Part shown: positions 17,501 through 24,316 of the stretch, in pieces
Layout of the letters: each line of letters opens with the position of its first letter
Numbering within the stretch: the first letter of the stretch is position 1
NCBI GenBank assembly: GCA_900548585.1
Contig: URLI01000016.1
Coordinates: 1-42,988, forward strand
Length of the DNA: 42,988 nucleotides
From: an uncultured Prevotella sp.
GTDB lineage: Bacteria; Bacteroidota; Bacteroidia; Bacteroidales; Bacteroidaceae
Direction: 5' to 3'
Made by a program: the position numbers and the translations under genes
Notes under the pieces: model-generated
Told to the model about the DNA's origin: nothing
Database searches by the model: none
The model's input: only the letters and a program-made list of their open reading frames with translations

Positions 17501-18557
17501 AGTCCAAAGCTGGGATGTCCGTCTCACGGAGTGCCGTGACGGAGTATCTGCCGTTCCTTGCGATGTCCGCAGCCTTCACGGAAAGGACGTTGCCGCCGAT
17601 GGCGATGCTGTCTGCCCTGTGCGCAAGGAACCGCTTCTCTGCCTTTCCACCGACGGACACGAAGGCACGGGCATAGTCCGCCCTGCTTTCCTGTATGGAT
17701 GTTATTGTCCTGCTGATGTTCCTGCCATCAATGACTGCCGTGAGCTTGAGCTGTCTGCCCGTCGATGGCACGATTCCCTCGAATTCTCCGTCATGGACGG
17801 TGAGGGTTGTGCCGTTTGCTGAGACACGGCTTGCCTTCCCTCGTACGAAGCCGTGGAGGTAGGTCTGACCGTCATAGGCTATGGGGGCGGAGGAAAGGAT
17901 TATTTCTTCCTGCTTATTGGTATTAGTCTTTGTCTTAGAATCCGCTACGGTCTCGATATGTACATTCCTGACCGAATAAGCGTAGGAAGCAGCCGTCGGA
18001 ATGGTGAAGAGGACGGTGTTCTTTCCGTCTTTCAGCCACTCTGGACTTATTTCCTCCCTGACGGTCTTCCATTCCTTGGAAAGTGCCGTGAGGTAGCCGC
18101 CGACAGCCATGCGGTCGTTGATGCTCCTGCTGATGCCCTGACCAGAGCTTACGCCCTTGAGGTCATAGACCAACCATGCGCGCATATTTGGAGAGACTTT
18201 CTCGACTGTTATCTCGAAGATGTTGTCCTCGGGGTTGTCCGAAACCCGTCCGTCGGACTGTCCTATGATGCCCGAGGCATGGTCTGCCGTGTAGGTGGTC
18301 TCCATAACGGAAGAAGTTGCTGCTGCTGTCGTCTTTGACTTATCCTCCTTCCTTGCCATCCGTGATATTCCCTGCGTAGCTTTTTCTGCATTATGGACGT
18401 TCTTCGTGGACGTCTCGGTCTGTGCTGTCTCCTGTGATATACTCGTGCCGTTGTTTTCACGTGCACTGTCCTGTCCCTTGTATATATGCGTCGCAGCGAT
18501 GGCTGCGGTGATGGCTGTCAGTAATGCCGCCGATATGAGGTAATGCTTTGTCTTCAT
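8595..18557 (-). CDS. Full-length RHS/YD-repeat polymorphic toxin with SpvB region and L,D-transpeptidase-like tip
   Basis: A 3,320-aa protein. A signal peptide or membrane anchor (1-22) is followed by a Ser/Thr-rich linker. An SpvB/TcB-like region starts at about 470 ('GSASLQYGFEMPPARNGMAP', 'GSGWLGEGWNLSVPSITLDT'). Six FG-GAP/VCBS-type motifs of the form DINGDGLPDK are spread over about 850-1900, then YD repeats. The RHS core box contains 'HPDHLGSSSYITNLDGEV' and ends at 'ITLVDPDG' (about 3119). This build matches the cage of Tc-toxin B-C components, which encloses a C-terminal effector. The final 200 residues hold 'HPGNVSWGCVTV' (H3254, S3259, C3262), close to the L,D-transpeptidase/Tlde1 signature HG...SxGC, so the tip probably acts on peptidoglycan. 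The gene sits 12 bp behind the T9SS-like surface protein and before a lipoprotein immunity candidate. Confidence 0.9.
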   Translation of the reverse strand: MKTKHYLISAALLTAITAAIAATHIYKGQDSARENNGTSISQETAQTETSTKNVHNAEKATQGISRMARKEDKSKTTAAATSSVMETTYTADHASGIIGQSDGRVSDNPEDNIFEITVEKVSPNMRAWLVYDLKGVSSGQGISRSINDRMAVGGYLTALSKEWKTVREEISPEWLKDGKNTVLFTIPTAASYAYSVRNVHIETVADSKTKTNTNKQEEIILSSAPIAYDGQTYLHGFVRGKASRVSANGTTLTVHDGEFEGIVPSTGRQLKLTAVIDGRNISRTITSIQESRADYARAFVSVGGKAEKRFLAHRADSIAIGGNVLSVKAADIARNGRYSVTALRETDIPALDYGMTNVTAKGDGYRFLPHGNHFEGKGATVKIKYDRTRIPSGFTEDDINTYYFDKNTKHWVALERVRVDKKETCVVSRTTHFTDMINGVIKAPESPQTDGFTPTMMNDIKAADPTANINLITPPTANNRGSASLQYGFEMPPARNGMAPSLGIQYSSEGGSGWLGEGWNLSVPSITLDTRWGVPRYDTEKETETYLISGSMLSTMGEDGKMGVAHRGEKMPRKADRQFYTRQGGDFSRIIRKGSSPADYSWEVTDKQGVKYTYGGEGAVLKGTITDLGGNTREVISEWKLKRVEETHGDYIEYVYETADEPVRGGLMAKAIYLKEIHAGNSGQQPHTVVAFEGSKEKHLKTNNARYGYLTSSNRLLEKVKVNFQGSELRSYAFAYREGAFHKDVLTGVRQLDDKGAEVSFQNFDYYDDVQSDKNYVPFKDKQERWNTHNDHLRADFLNPLQFVSKAFSDKPSALGGTTSFSLSGSFYAGVGPMDGDKWKGNTIGASYGYSLDKSNGVSTLVDINGDGLPDKVFRKGGALYYRPQIPTSPKGEVLYGDDARIVGVSSFSKITSSTHNGGAKATVGYQLFTAEVGVDFSSTKTKTTEYLSDINGDGLVDLVSGGKVYFNHIEFDKSGNAIPTFTLSSADTPSPIIYSGKIDASVIQIDPAEQAELIKSSPMEDMVRVWQAPKNGTVSISGTVSLITPMGDYDADEYAHADGVRVAIQKGSAELWNKKIAKGDATAYNATAQDIAVKKGDRIYFRVQSGTEETSNGAFDNVKWAPVITYAGTEEKLPDGLSTTVYKSEEEAIYDAHTVANIAESISLGLSGKFTKPVTTDDVTLKVYASNNETDSLGNKNPKYRKKEIYTRTFAWNEAFDGELQQTIPNPDSYTNLKFEVSSTSNVDWSKVRWTPQVEVTAKDGSKQQTAGAAHYVLFADMVNEGKPVVLGSNTASLSVTPSITVVPPTASGTVTMTVKTADKLLGKKTYTLNGGSLSGDPLTITGVSAGKIWIDYSYSGNISGQAVTSMATVSGTGTAQAGFYAQSDNTGMGMLYRGWGGFAYNASEGRYGKPIDESLLKLPDSKDAKLDPRTMAFTPIGTDQMTFARWIGQNEFIYLTADTMGTARLGEQQVILTNPLEGSTETAALTGDCLQGTGATAVTLVSTSKSTVKQGGSMGITYNEAGGTSTTDVTMTDMNGDGYPDIIAGGTIQYTNTQGGLSGEKYGGMGKTTGTHSSKAWGAGGNPVASGVALLDMMTPSKGGSTGMQMNTGLKKVLNNLRTSFLAKISISGNIPENTEDAVETFMDINGDGLPDKILTDRRVRLNLGYSFTDPIAWDIDRLQGGKTRSYNISIGAGDTIFAKKHITEDKKSIVKASGSISGGVGLVSSRGVEEYDLMDINSDGLPDKVWMTDDKVFVALNKGDGFTDGILWKGTSLLSENISTAESVNGAFTYTIFTPMPTPVIKICLNPGASTGHSINRTTYALQDVDGDGYLDIVESDKESELKVTRSAIGRTNMLKSVTNSLGGTFTLDYEHSTPTYGLPGGKWVMSSVTIDDGIRDDGPMMKTMFAYSDGQKDRHEREFLGFGKVVTKNIDTEQGESAVYRQAVQLYDVSTYYAQGNELGASVEDAKGNKYTETRNEYDGYYITANGDSYTFNKQKKLCSDRASAFVPLRYTANKQYEGQATGITTSEAWNEYYLTGYHGELKSYKFSDKGKLGADGSGKFDYQTAIQYAHNDNKHIFGLPTNVTVTGGDGKTYHQVSATYDLNYADHITQIKQQLGSGEAVSDYTYDAYGNIIKTTLPANSKGQRMWYTYRYEPVMNMYVERIDDAFGYRSEAANFDYRYGMALRRMDLNHFYYETDIDNLGRVKAVRGPNELATGVPYIIAFDYQPKATFGTNGITSPAYAVTKHYDIQHPSDDMETVTFVDGFGRPVQVKKDGVVTTAAKGSAPKDENVMIVSGRNIYDAFGRVAKAYYPVTEAVGNKTTFNKAFDNMSPTVTVYDVLDRAMKVTLPDNAETKTEYSTDAGSNALVTTVTDALGNRQATYTDGSGKTVKTEQLSGPDGIITTSFEYDGIDRLVKVTDTEGNVTTSVYDMGDRRTEVNHPASGITIFTYDALGNVITKQTANLKKEGRTINYEYDYGRLTAINYPDHPENNVKYHYGGINSSYNRIGRLMLREDGSGAIEYYYGKMGEVTKTVRTLIVPNQAVATYVTQWKYDSHNRLLEMIYPDEEKVTYGYNLGGQVDHVRGYKSYGYDYVNKIGYDKFEQRTYLKYCNGAETFYSYDPARRRLQNLVVNTKAGIIMDNAYSYDAVSNVLGIKNNAPLPQSGKAGGQMSHSYSYDPLYRLASATGTYKGTDNKAASYTLSMGYDNMHRITSKKQHLSQTGVQFEGTLNAGYELAYTYGKDAGRKFQLDNVRDINYRTEETPTDSTNINNGHKYIYDANGNLVYINTSRVKKDGKEDEKASEQKYRWDEENRLLAADENGFVSNYWYDADGERTVKTSGENEAIYVNSEFSGGNTGTARFSLYVSPFLVAGQGGKYTKHIYVGSQRIVSKLGDLASYGADPRRIPYAGNEADGLTINYKDKYNQQLQSIKDNYKTFDLPYNGKDNDDYVNGQGFCCNDGTPEAAQARAMARTRAANGNFKPNDEYEKMQFFYHPDHLGSSSYITNLDGEVSQHIEYVPFGEVFIEERNNTWNTPYLFNAKELDEETGMYYYGARYYDPRLSLWMSVDPISNYDPRNGENYLDGQHNDGFYNFRNLNPYVYCYQSPITLVDPDGKQVYAVFNKASGQLKIIPNISKINKRLRYKFVDALTFSKLTKADMKKYNYGILVKGVFTGGHFENGQIVHNGNPKEKAISAGTYNILENKGNTNPDHALFFVLDPIDDSPYDKIDDRPGEINSQGEKRSGYNLHPGNVSWGCVTVCRSNTLSPEEREQEWHIIHNVISHTKTEKVPDNRGLHRYFPGKQIKFGVLKVRNR

Positions 18558-18569
18558 AGCCGTTGGGGT

Positions 18570-21542
18570 TTAGTAGTTTGCCATTATCTTCCTTGTAAAT
18601 TCCTCTTCTAAGGTGAGTGCTTTGACGACGTACACGCCCGTCTGCGGTACGGTGAAGTCGGCACGCTTGATGGTGCCTCCCGCCATGTCCGTCCGGCTCA
18701 GCAGCCTTCCTGATGTGTCATAGACGAGCAGTTCGGCATCGGTCTCCTTGGCGAGTTTCAGCTCGGCACTGAACGCCATACCGGTCACGTCCTTCCTTGT
18801 CACAGTGAGGGCAGAATGGGCTTGCCTCTCGATGAAGGAGGTGTTTTCTGCCGACCTTGTCTGTGCCTTGGGCACGCTCGAGCTGCACTCGCTGCCGATC
18901 ATTACCGCCATGCTGTCCTCGACCGCCTTCTTCGTCTCGTAGGCCACGCCCCTCGAAACGCTCGTCAGGGCGAAGTCTCCGCCGTCGATGCTCAGCCCGT
19001 CGATGGTCGAGAGTCCCTTGTTGAAGCCCATGCCGAAGAGCCAGCCGAGACCGGCTTTCTTGGCCGCACGGTGGACGACGATGCCGTTTACCGTATAGCT
19101 TACCGTGTCGGGGGTGAAGATGATGCCGAGTGCGTCACCTCCATTCAGGGTGACGGCAGCACCCATGGGCTTACCCTCGACCACGACTTGTGCCGTGGCA
19201 TTCTTCACGTCGAAGCCGTGGAGGATGTTCTTTCCCAGTCCGAGCGTGGTGCAGAGTCCCGCCCTGTAGTCGGAGGTGAGCGAGGGAATAGTCCATGTGA
19301 CCTCTCCCTGCTTTCGGCGACCGACCGCATGGGCATACTCAACGCCTCCCGTGCTCTCCGCCATGATGTCGATGCCCGCGTTCTGCTTAATGAGCAGACT
19401 GTAGTTTCCCGGGAGCAGGTTCTTCACCGTGTGCGTGCTTGTGGCGAAGATTCCCCGTGAAGCTACGGCACCTTTCTCCATATTCTCCACGGAATCCGCC
19501 AGCAAGCTGTATGAAAAACTCGGCAGGCCGACCACCATGCTGATGTCAAGGCTGCCGTCCTTTCGCGGCTTTCCGCCCGTGCAGCTCGCATCGTGCGGTG
19601 TTAGCCGTGCCAGTATGCCGTCGAAGCTGGCGAAGGTGAACGTGTCGAATCCGCTGCCATCGGTGTCCATGAAGATGTTGTCGAAGATGAGTTTTTCACG
19701 GCTCGCGTCCTTGCGCGAGCATCTGATGATGGTGTTTTCCTGTATATCGGTCTTGTCGCCTGCGTTTCTGTCTATGAGCATGAAGACGTTGCGGTAGTCC
19801 GCACCTGCGAACTTGTTGCCTTTGGCGAGGACTCCGTATCCGAGCTCAACCATGTTGCCGCTGTCTCCAAAGCCGTTTCTGCGCAGCTTGGGAATATTTA
19901 ATGCTGTCTCGCCGCTTGCGATCTCGAAAATCATGCAGGCTGCCTTTGCCGTGCTTTCAACGGGTATGGTTATCTGCAGGTCCTTGCTGCCCCTGCCGTC
20001 GATGAGTAAGGTTACGCTGTTTCCTTTCCTGCGTACGATGAAACTCTTTCCGCCCGTATTGCCTGTTAAGACACGATTCCGTATTGTTCCGTCCTCTACG
20101 ATTCGGATCTCACCCCGTGCGCTGACGTTGAAGCCGTATGCGCACTTCGTGCCCGATGCCTCGGTGAAGCCCACGTTGTAGGCGGGATGGAGCCTCGGGT
20201 TGGTGTATTCCATCGTGCCGTTTCCCGTGTCGAGCGGGGAGCTGACGATGTATGCGCCCTCCTTGGGCTCATTCTGCGACACTGCATCCATAAAACCGTC
20301 GGAGGTGACGGTGATGCCGTTCCGTGTCCAGACGTCCCTCCTATATTCGGTGGAGTCGATGTTCGTCCTGACGAGCCACCTGCGACTCATGACGTGCCAC
20401 GGCGTCTTGCCTTCTGTCTCTTCGGTAGTCGTGGAGCCGTTGTCATCGCCCCATAGCATATAGCCACCGTCGGGTATGGGCGAGCTGTCCTCACGCCCCA
20501 TGACGAGAAGGCGTTGGCTCGTCGGCAGGCCGTATGGGTCTGCGTCTCTGAAGCTGTCGTATGTCTTTTCAGTAGAGTATCTTGGTGCTTCCTCGTAGCT
20601 CGTCGTGGAGAGAGGCTGGAAGAGGTCGCCCGCATCGTCGCGCCCGATGCCCGTCACCCTGTGATGGTAGGCAGCACTTTCGTCCCTGTCCCATGAAAGG
20701 TTGCCAGTCCCCGTATAGTATGAGCCGTTGAGCGTGATGCCGTATCTGATGGCGAGATAGGTCTCCACCTGCCTGCGCTCCAGCGGCGTGAGCGTCCTGC
20801 CGTATGCGATGAGCTCGGGCGTGTAGCCATTGAGCGCACCGCCCCCGAACAGGGACTTGTCAAAGGCTGTCGTGAAATTGACGTCTCCGTCCCTGTATGT
20901 TCCCGTGGTGATGGTCGCACGTCTGCCTTCTCCCCACACGGAATGCACGGGGGCGTATGCCCTGATGTATGAGACGATGCGGGGACTCGTGGACTTGAAC
21001 TCCTCTGCGGTCTGCCTCTCGCCGCCCGAATAAAGAAGGTCCTCGCCGACGGTGCTTCCGTAGTCGAGCGGTTCTATGCCCTGCTGCCCGACCGCCTTGT
21101 CCCTGCTCACGAGGCTTCCCGCACCCTTGCGTCCGCTGACGGCATATAGCACCTCGTCCTTGTTATAGGCGGTAGTCGTCGGGGCAAACACCCCGATGAC
21201 GGTCATCTGCGCGAGGTTGGAGTATTTCAGTAGACTCTCCTTCGGCTGATTCCCCTCGGAGAAGTTCAGGGCGGGGTTGAAGTTGAAAGTCCGTATCCAT
21301 GTGTGCCGCTGCGTGAACTCACCACCGTAGGCTGCGCCCTTGGCATCGTAGAAGTTGGTTCTAACGGAGTCGCCCGAAAAGTCGCGCCAATGATAGTACC
21401 CCTGCAGGTCCGTCGTCAGGGGGACAGTCTTCAGCCATGCCTCCGCACCGCTGACCTGACCGGGTGACTGCGCACGGGACTGCACGGGAATGAATAAGGC
21501 TGTAACTATTAGAAATGCTGTTTCGTGTAAATGTCGTCCCAT
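18570..21542 (-). CDS. Secreted surface protein with DUF8202-like region and T9SS-type C-terminal sorting domain
   Basis: A 990-aa protein with a signal peptide cleaved after about residue 24 ('VQSRA|QSPG'). The N-terminal half contains 'ELIAYGRTLTPLERRQVETY' (about 238-260) and 'GNLSWDRDESAAYHHRVTGI', features of Bacteroidetes surface proteins (DUF8202-like). A beta-rich central part looks lectin/LamG-like. The last 75 residues ('AELLVYDTSGRLLSRTDM', 'VPQTGVYVVKAL', ending 'RKIMANY') resemble the type A sorting domain of the type IX secretion system. It is the first gene of the RHS operon, 12 bp before the toxin. It may be a surface carrier, receptor or anchoring partner for the RHS protein; that link is inference from operon structure. 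Confidence 0.8.
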   Translation of the reverse strand: MGRHLHETAFLIVTALFIPVQSRAQSPGQVSGAEAWLKTVPLTTDLQGYYHWRDFSGDSVRTNFYDAKGAAYGGEFTQRHTWIRTFNFNPALNFSEGNQPKESLLKYSNLAQMTVIGVFAPTTTAYNKDEVLYAVSGRKGAGSLVSRDKAVGQQGIEPLDYGSTVGEDLLYSGGERQTAEEFKSTSPRIVSYIRAYAPVHSVWGEGRRATITTGTYRDGDVNFTTAFDKSLFGGGALNGYTPELIAYGRTLTPLERRQVETYLAIRYGITLNGSYYTGTGNLSWDRDESAAYHHRVTGIGRDDAGDLFQPLSTTSYEEAPRYSTEKTYDSFRDADPYGLPTSQRLLVMGREDSSPIPDGGYMLWGDDNGSTTTEETEGKTPWHVMSRRWLVRTNIDSTEYRRDVWTRNGITVTSDGFMDAVSQNEPKEGAYIVSSPLDTGNGTMEYTNPRLHPAYNVGFTEASGTKCAYGFNVSARGEIRIVEDGTIRNRVLTGNTGGKSFIVRRKGNSVTLLIDGRGSKDLQITIPVESTAKAACMIFEIASGETALNIPKLRRNGFGDSGNMVELGYGVLAKGNKFAGADYRNVFMLIDRNAGDKTDIQENTIIRCSRKDASREKLIFDNIFMDTDGSGFDTFTFASFDGILARLTPHDASCTGGKPRKDGSLDISMVVGLPSFSYSLLADSVENMEKGAVASRGIFATSTHTVKNLLPGNYSLLIKQNAGIDIMAESTGGVEYAHAVGRRKQGEVTWTIPSLTSDYRAGLCTTLGLGKNILHGFDVKNATAQVVVEGKPMGAAVTLNGGDALGIIFTPDTVSYTVNGIVVHRAAKKAGLGWLFGMGFNKGLSTIDGLSIDGGDFALTSVSRGVAYETKKAVEDSMAVMIGSECSSSVPKAQTRSAENTSFIERQAHSALTVTRKDVTGMAFSAELKLAKETDAELLVYDTSGRLLSRTDMAGGTIKRADFTVPQTGVYVVKALTLEEEFTRKIMANY

Positions 21543-21801
21543 AAGTTAATACTGTCTATGTTCTTTTTCAGTCTGATAAGATACCCGCAATAAAAACGGT
21601 AAAGAGAGAAAATCCGTAAAATAAAAGTGGGATGGATTGTATCGTGTGTGCGAAAATTGATTAATGCAAAGCCTTTTCGTAGAGTCCTGCATATCTCCCT
21701 TGACTGCCGAAAGTGGCGTTCGTTATGTCAAGGGGGCTGAAATTGGTAAAATCAACGTTGTCTTCATAAGCATGAACGTTTAAGTTGTTTTTTCCTAAGC
21801 G
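21543..21801 (-). other. Long 5' leader of the RHS operon
   Basis: About 250 nt lie between the predicted transcription start and the first gene. It contains a possible 16-codon peptide read from an ATG near 21769 and no recognisable riboswitch. An 84-codon minus-strand frame (21661-21915) overlaps the promoter and is not convincing as a gene. The length leaves room for post-transcriptional control. Confidence 0.4.
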
Positions 21802-21832
21802 CAAATATAGGTTATTCTTCTTTAATTTGCAA
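21802..21832 (-). promoter_or_regulatory. Predicted promoter of the RHS operon
   Basis: On the minus strand TTG (complement of 21830-21832), exactly 20 nt, then TATATTTG (complement of 21802-21809) match the Bacteroidetes promoter consensus. It is the best match upstream of the T9SS-like surface protein and would drive the whole RHS array. Confidence 0.6.
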
Positions 21833-21996
21833 GGAATTGCACAGAAAAATTTTATTTTTAACACGCAAAAGGATGATGAAGACAATAAAAAGGGAGTATT
21901 AGACAGCAAATTCACGACGAGGATGGGCTTTGGACATAAAACGCCAATTCAAGTGCGGAAAAATGAAACGGACTGATAAAAAAGTGTGGCTTTCTC

Positions 21997-22049
21997 TTGT
22001 TTTCATCGAAAATAAAGACTACCTTTGCAATGTTAGGTAAGTGGTCTTT
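21997..22049 (+). promoter_or_regulatory. Promoter with overlapping dyad symmetry, no clear gene downstream
   Basis: TTG (21997-21999), 20 nt and TACCTTTG (22020-22027) match the Bacteroidetes consensus. The -7 box lies inside a nested dyad: AAAGAC (22014-22019) / GTCTTT (22044-22049) and TACCT (22020-22024) / AGGTA (22035-22039). This looks like an operator over a promoter. It points toward the 3' end of the convergent TolC-family gene, with about 300 bp of apparently non-coding DNA between. Confidence 0.5.
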
Positions 22050-22340
22050 GAGGCATTGCAGAATAAAGAGAGGGAAAGAAACTCGCTCGTTTCCAAATCG
22101 TTCACCTTTTATTATTCTATATTATGTTTTCCTTTTGTAATCAGCCGATTACATTCGCTCCTATTACTTTATATGCGGAAGGACCTGCCATAAAAATGTG
22201 GGAACTTTAAGCTTTGTTTCTCACATATCCATTTCCGGACAATGCATATTGCCTCAAATATGGGCTTGTGGATATGCTCAATGCCGCTATTGTAAAACCC
22301 GGTTTTGCGGATTTGTTGATTTCTTGTTATGCGGTTCCGC
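22050..22340 (+). other. Intergenic region, possible small RNA or 28-aa peptide
   Basis: This stretch downstream of the orphan promoter has no recognised gene. A 28-codon frame (22124-22210) begins MFSFCNQPITFAPIT and ends KMWEL, without a clear ribosome-binding site. Near the right end a small inverted repeat (AAAACC/GGTTTT, about 22296-22308) lies just past the stop of the TolC-family gene and could help terminate it. A non-coding RNA is possible but unproven. Confidence 0.3.
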
Positions 22341-23666
22341 CTACTGTCTGTAGAATTTTAGCATCGCGATGTTGTATATCGTGAGGAATTTGCTCTGCAG
22401 TTCGTTTTGCTTAGCGGCGAGCAGTTTGTCTCGTCCGTTCATAAGTTCAACGATGTTCTTCAGTCCGAGCCGGAACTGTTCTTGCAGCAAGTCGAAACTT
22501 GCCTGCGCGCTCTCGGTGCCAATCTTGGCAGCCTTGAAACGGTTCTGGTTGGACTCTGCCTGCAGCCAGTGGTTCTCAATCGTGCTGTATAGTTTTGTCC
22601 TTTCGTTCTCAAAGTCAAGCACGAAGTCCTGTTGCTGCAGTTTTGCCTTGTTTATTGCTGTTCTTGCCTGCCTGTTGTCAAAAAGTGGTATGTTCACAGT
22701 CACGCCGCCACCGAGGTTGAAGTTGTTTTTTATTTGGTTTCCCCACTTGTTGTCACTCATTGAAGTGGTGTTTGTCACTGCGCTCGCGTTGAGGCTAACC
22801 GTCGGCATCCTTTTTGCCTTCGCAAGGTTTATTGATATTTCGCTGCTTTTAATGCCCTGCATTGCTTGTCTTATTTCAGGCCGGCTTGCCCAAGCCCTCT
22901 CGTATACATTGCTCAGGGCTGGTATGTCCTCAAGTGCCATCTCGTCGGTTGTGTGTGGAATTTCCACGTCAAAGTCAGTGTCGGTCAGTTGCAGGAGTTG
23001 TTTCATTTGTCGCTTGTAGTCTTTCACGTTTGTCTCCGCTTCCACCACCTTATATTCTGCCTCTGCTCGCTGTGCCGTCAGTTGTGCCAAGTCAGCCTTG
23101 CTCATTTTCCCAACTTCCACCATAGTTTTCCCGCGTTCCTCGTTTTTCCTGCATGTTTCCAGACTCTCTTTGTTTACGCTTATGGCCTCATTGCTGTAAA
23201 CAATCTGCACATACAGTTGAACGATCTGCTCCTGAATGTTGTTTGCGGTTATTGCCGAGTCGGTTTGCGCCATCTCCTCGTTCATCCTGTTCTGCTTCAC
23301 GGTGTTTGTGTTTCTTCCCCCGTCCCAAACAATCCAGTTCGCGCTTATGCCGTATGAGCCGTTGTAGAATACCTTGTCAACCGATTTCTGCACATATCCG
23401 TTTGCCACTGTGGCACTTCCAGTCTCCGGCCATGGCCTGTATGTCACGTTCTGCGATGTCTGCGCGATGAGCGATGGCAGCATTGCAGCCTGCGACTGCA
23501 GCACGTCCTCGTGCATGCTTCGTTTCTTTATGTTGCTTTTCTTTATCTGTATGTTGTTCTGCAGTGCATAGTCTATACATTCCTGCATGGTCCATTTCTT
23601 GGTTTCCTGTGCCGTTGCCGTGGAGACAATGCCAAGGAGAAGAAGTGCAAAAAATGTCGGTCTCAT
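22341..23666 (-). CDS. TolC-family outer-membrane efflux protein
   Basis: A 441-aa protein from the ATG at 23666 (MRPTFFALLLLGIVSTATAQ), which gives a clean signal peptide. An upstream ATG at 23714 would put 16 residues before it and overlap ribE. Two OEP repeats are visible. The first starts with 'WTMQECIDYALQNN' (about 25-38) and the second with 'RPEIRQAMQGI' (about 280). Long helical stretches and 'GLKNIVELMNGRDKLLAAKQ' near the C-terminus are typical of TolC homologues. It forms the outer-membrane channel of tripartite export pumps. The inner-membrane pump and adaptor genes are not in the window. It follows ribE by 44 bp. Confidence 0.9.
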   Translation of the reverse strand: MRPTFFALLLLGIVSTATAQETKKWTMQECIDYALQNNIQIKKSNIKKRSMHEDVLQSQAAMLPSLIAQTSQNVTYRPWPETGSATVANGYVQKSVDKVFYNGSYGISANWIVWDGGRNTNTVKQNRMNEEMAQTDSAITANNIQEQIVQLYVQIVYSNEAISVNKESLETCRKNEERGKTMVEVGKMSKADLAQLTAQRAEAEYKVVEAETNVKDYKRQMKQLLQLTDTDFDVEIPHTTDEMALEDIPALSNVYERAWASRPEIRQAMQGIKSSEISINLAKAKRMPTVSLNASAVTNTTSMSDNKWGNQIKNNFNLGGGVTVNIPLFDNRQARTAINKAKLQQQDFVLDFENERTKLYSTIENHWLQAESNQNRFKAAKIGTESAQASFDLLQEQFRLGLKNIVELMNGRDKLLAAKQNELQSKFLTIYNIAMLKFYRQ

Positions 23667-23710
23667 TGATTTTATAATTAAAGTATGTGCCTTGAATGTT
23701 GTGACTGTCC

Positions 23711-24316
23711 TCAACCTTCAAGGCTTTTCATTCTTGCAATATATTTTCCAAGTATGTCGAATTCTATGTTCACAACAGTTCCCACCCGTATGTCGCAGAA
23801 GTTTGTGTGCTCCATGGTGTATGGGATTATTGCCACCTGGAACGTGTCGCTCGTCGGGTTGCACACCGTAAGTGACACGCCATTCACCGTAACGCTGCCT
23901 TTATCCACCGTGAAATACCCTCTGCCCACCATCTCTGGCGTGATTTTGTGGCGGAAAGTGAAATATTTGCTTCCTTGTGCGTCCTCCACGGCTATACATT
24001 CTGCCGTCGTGTCAACGTGTCCCTGGACTATATGTCCGTCGAGCCTGCCGTTTATCATCATCGACCGTTCCACGTTCACCTTGTCGCCGGTCTTTAGCTG
24101 TCCGAGGTTCGAGCGGTCAAGTGTTTCTTTCATTGCCGTGACGACATACTTGTTTCCCTCGTTTTTTACGACCGTCAGGCACACTCCGTTGTGAGCCACG
24201 CTCTGGTCTGTCTTCAACTCGTCTGCGAAAGGGCATGTGAGTGTGAAATGCACATTTTCTTTTTCTCTCTCTATTGCCACAACGGTGGCGAATGCTTCTA
24301 TTATACCGCTGAACAT
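23711..24316 (-). CDS. ribE: Riboflavin synthase, alpha chain
   Basis: A 201-aa protein beginning at 24316 with the family's 'MFSGIIEAFATV'; a start at 24349 would add 11 foreign residues. Two lumazine-binding halves are seen, with 'SVAHNGVCLTVV' (about 48-60) and 'GHIVQGHVDTT' plus 'KGSVTVNGVSLTV' (about 98-155). The trimeric enzyme makes riboflavin and a pyrimidinedione from two 6,7-dimethyl-8-ribityllumazine molecules in the cytoplasm. Length is normal for the family. It stands behind its own promoter with a leader of about 265 nt and is followed by the TolC-family gene. No other riboflavin gene is present nearby. Confidence 0.95.
   Translation of the reverse strand: MFSGIIEAFATVVAIEREKENVHFTLTCPFADELKTDQSVAHNGVCLTVVKNEGNKYVVTAMKETLDRSNLGQLKTGDKVNVERSMMINGRLDGHIVQGHVDTTAECIAVEDAQGSKYFTFRHKITPEMVGRGYFTVDKGSVTVNGVSLTVCNPTSDTFQVAIIPYTMEHTNFCDIRVGTVVNIEFDILGKYIARMKSLEG

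Noticed and set aside
21661..21915. An 84-codon minus-strand gene
   Set aside because: It overlaps the predicted RHS promoter, has a low-complexity N-terminus and no recognisable feature.
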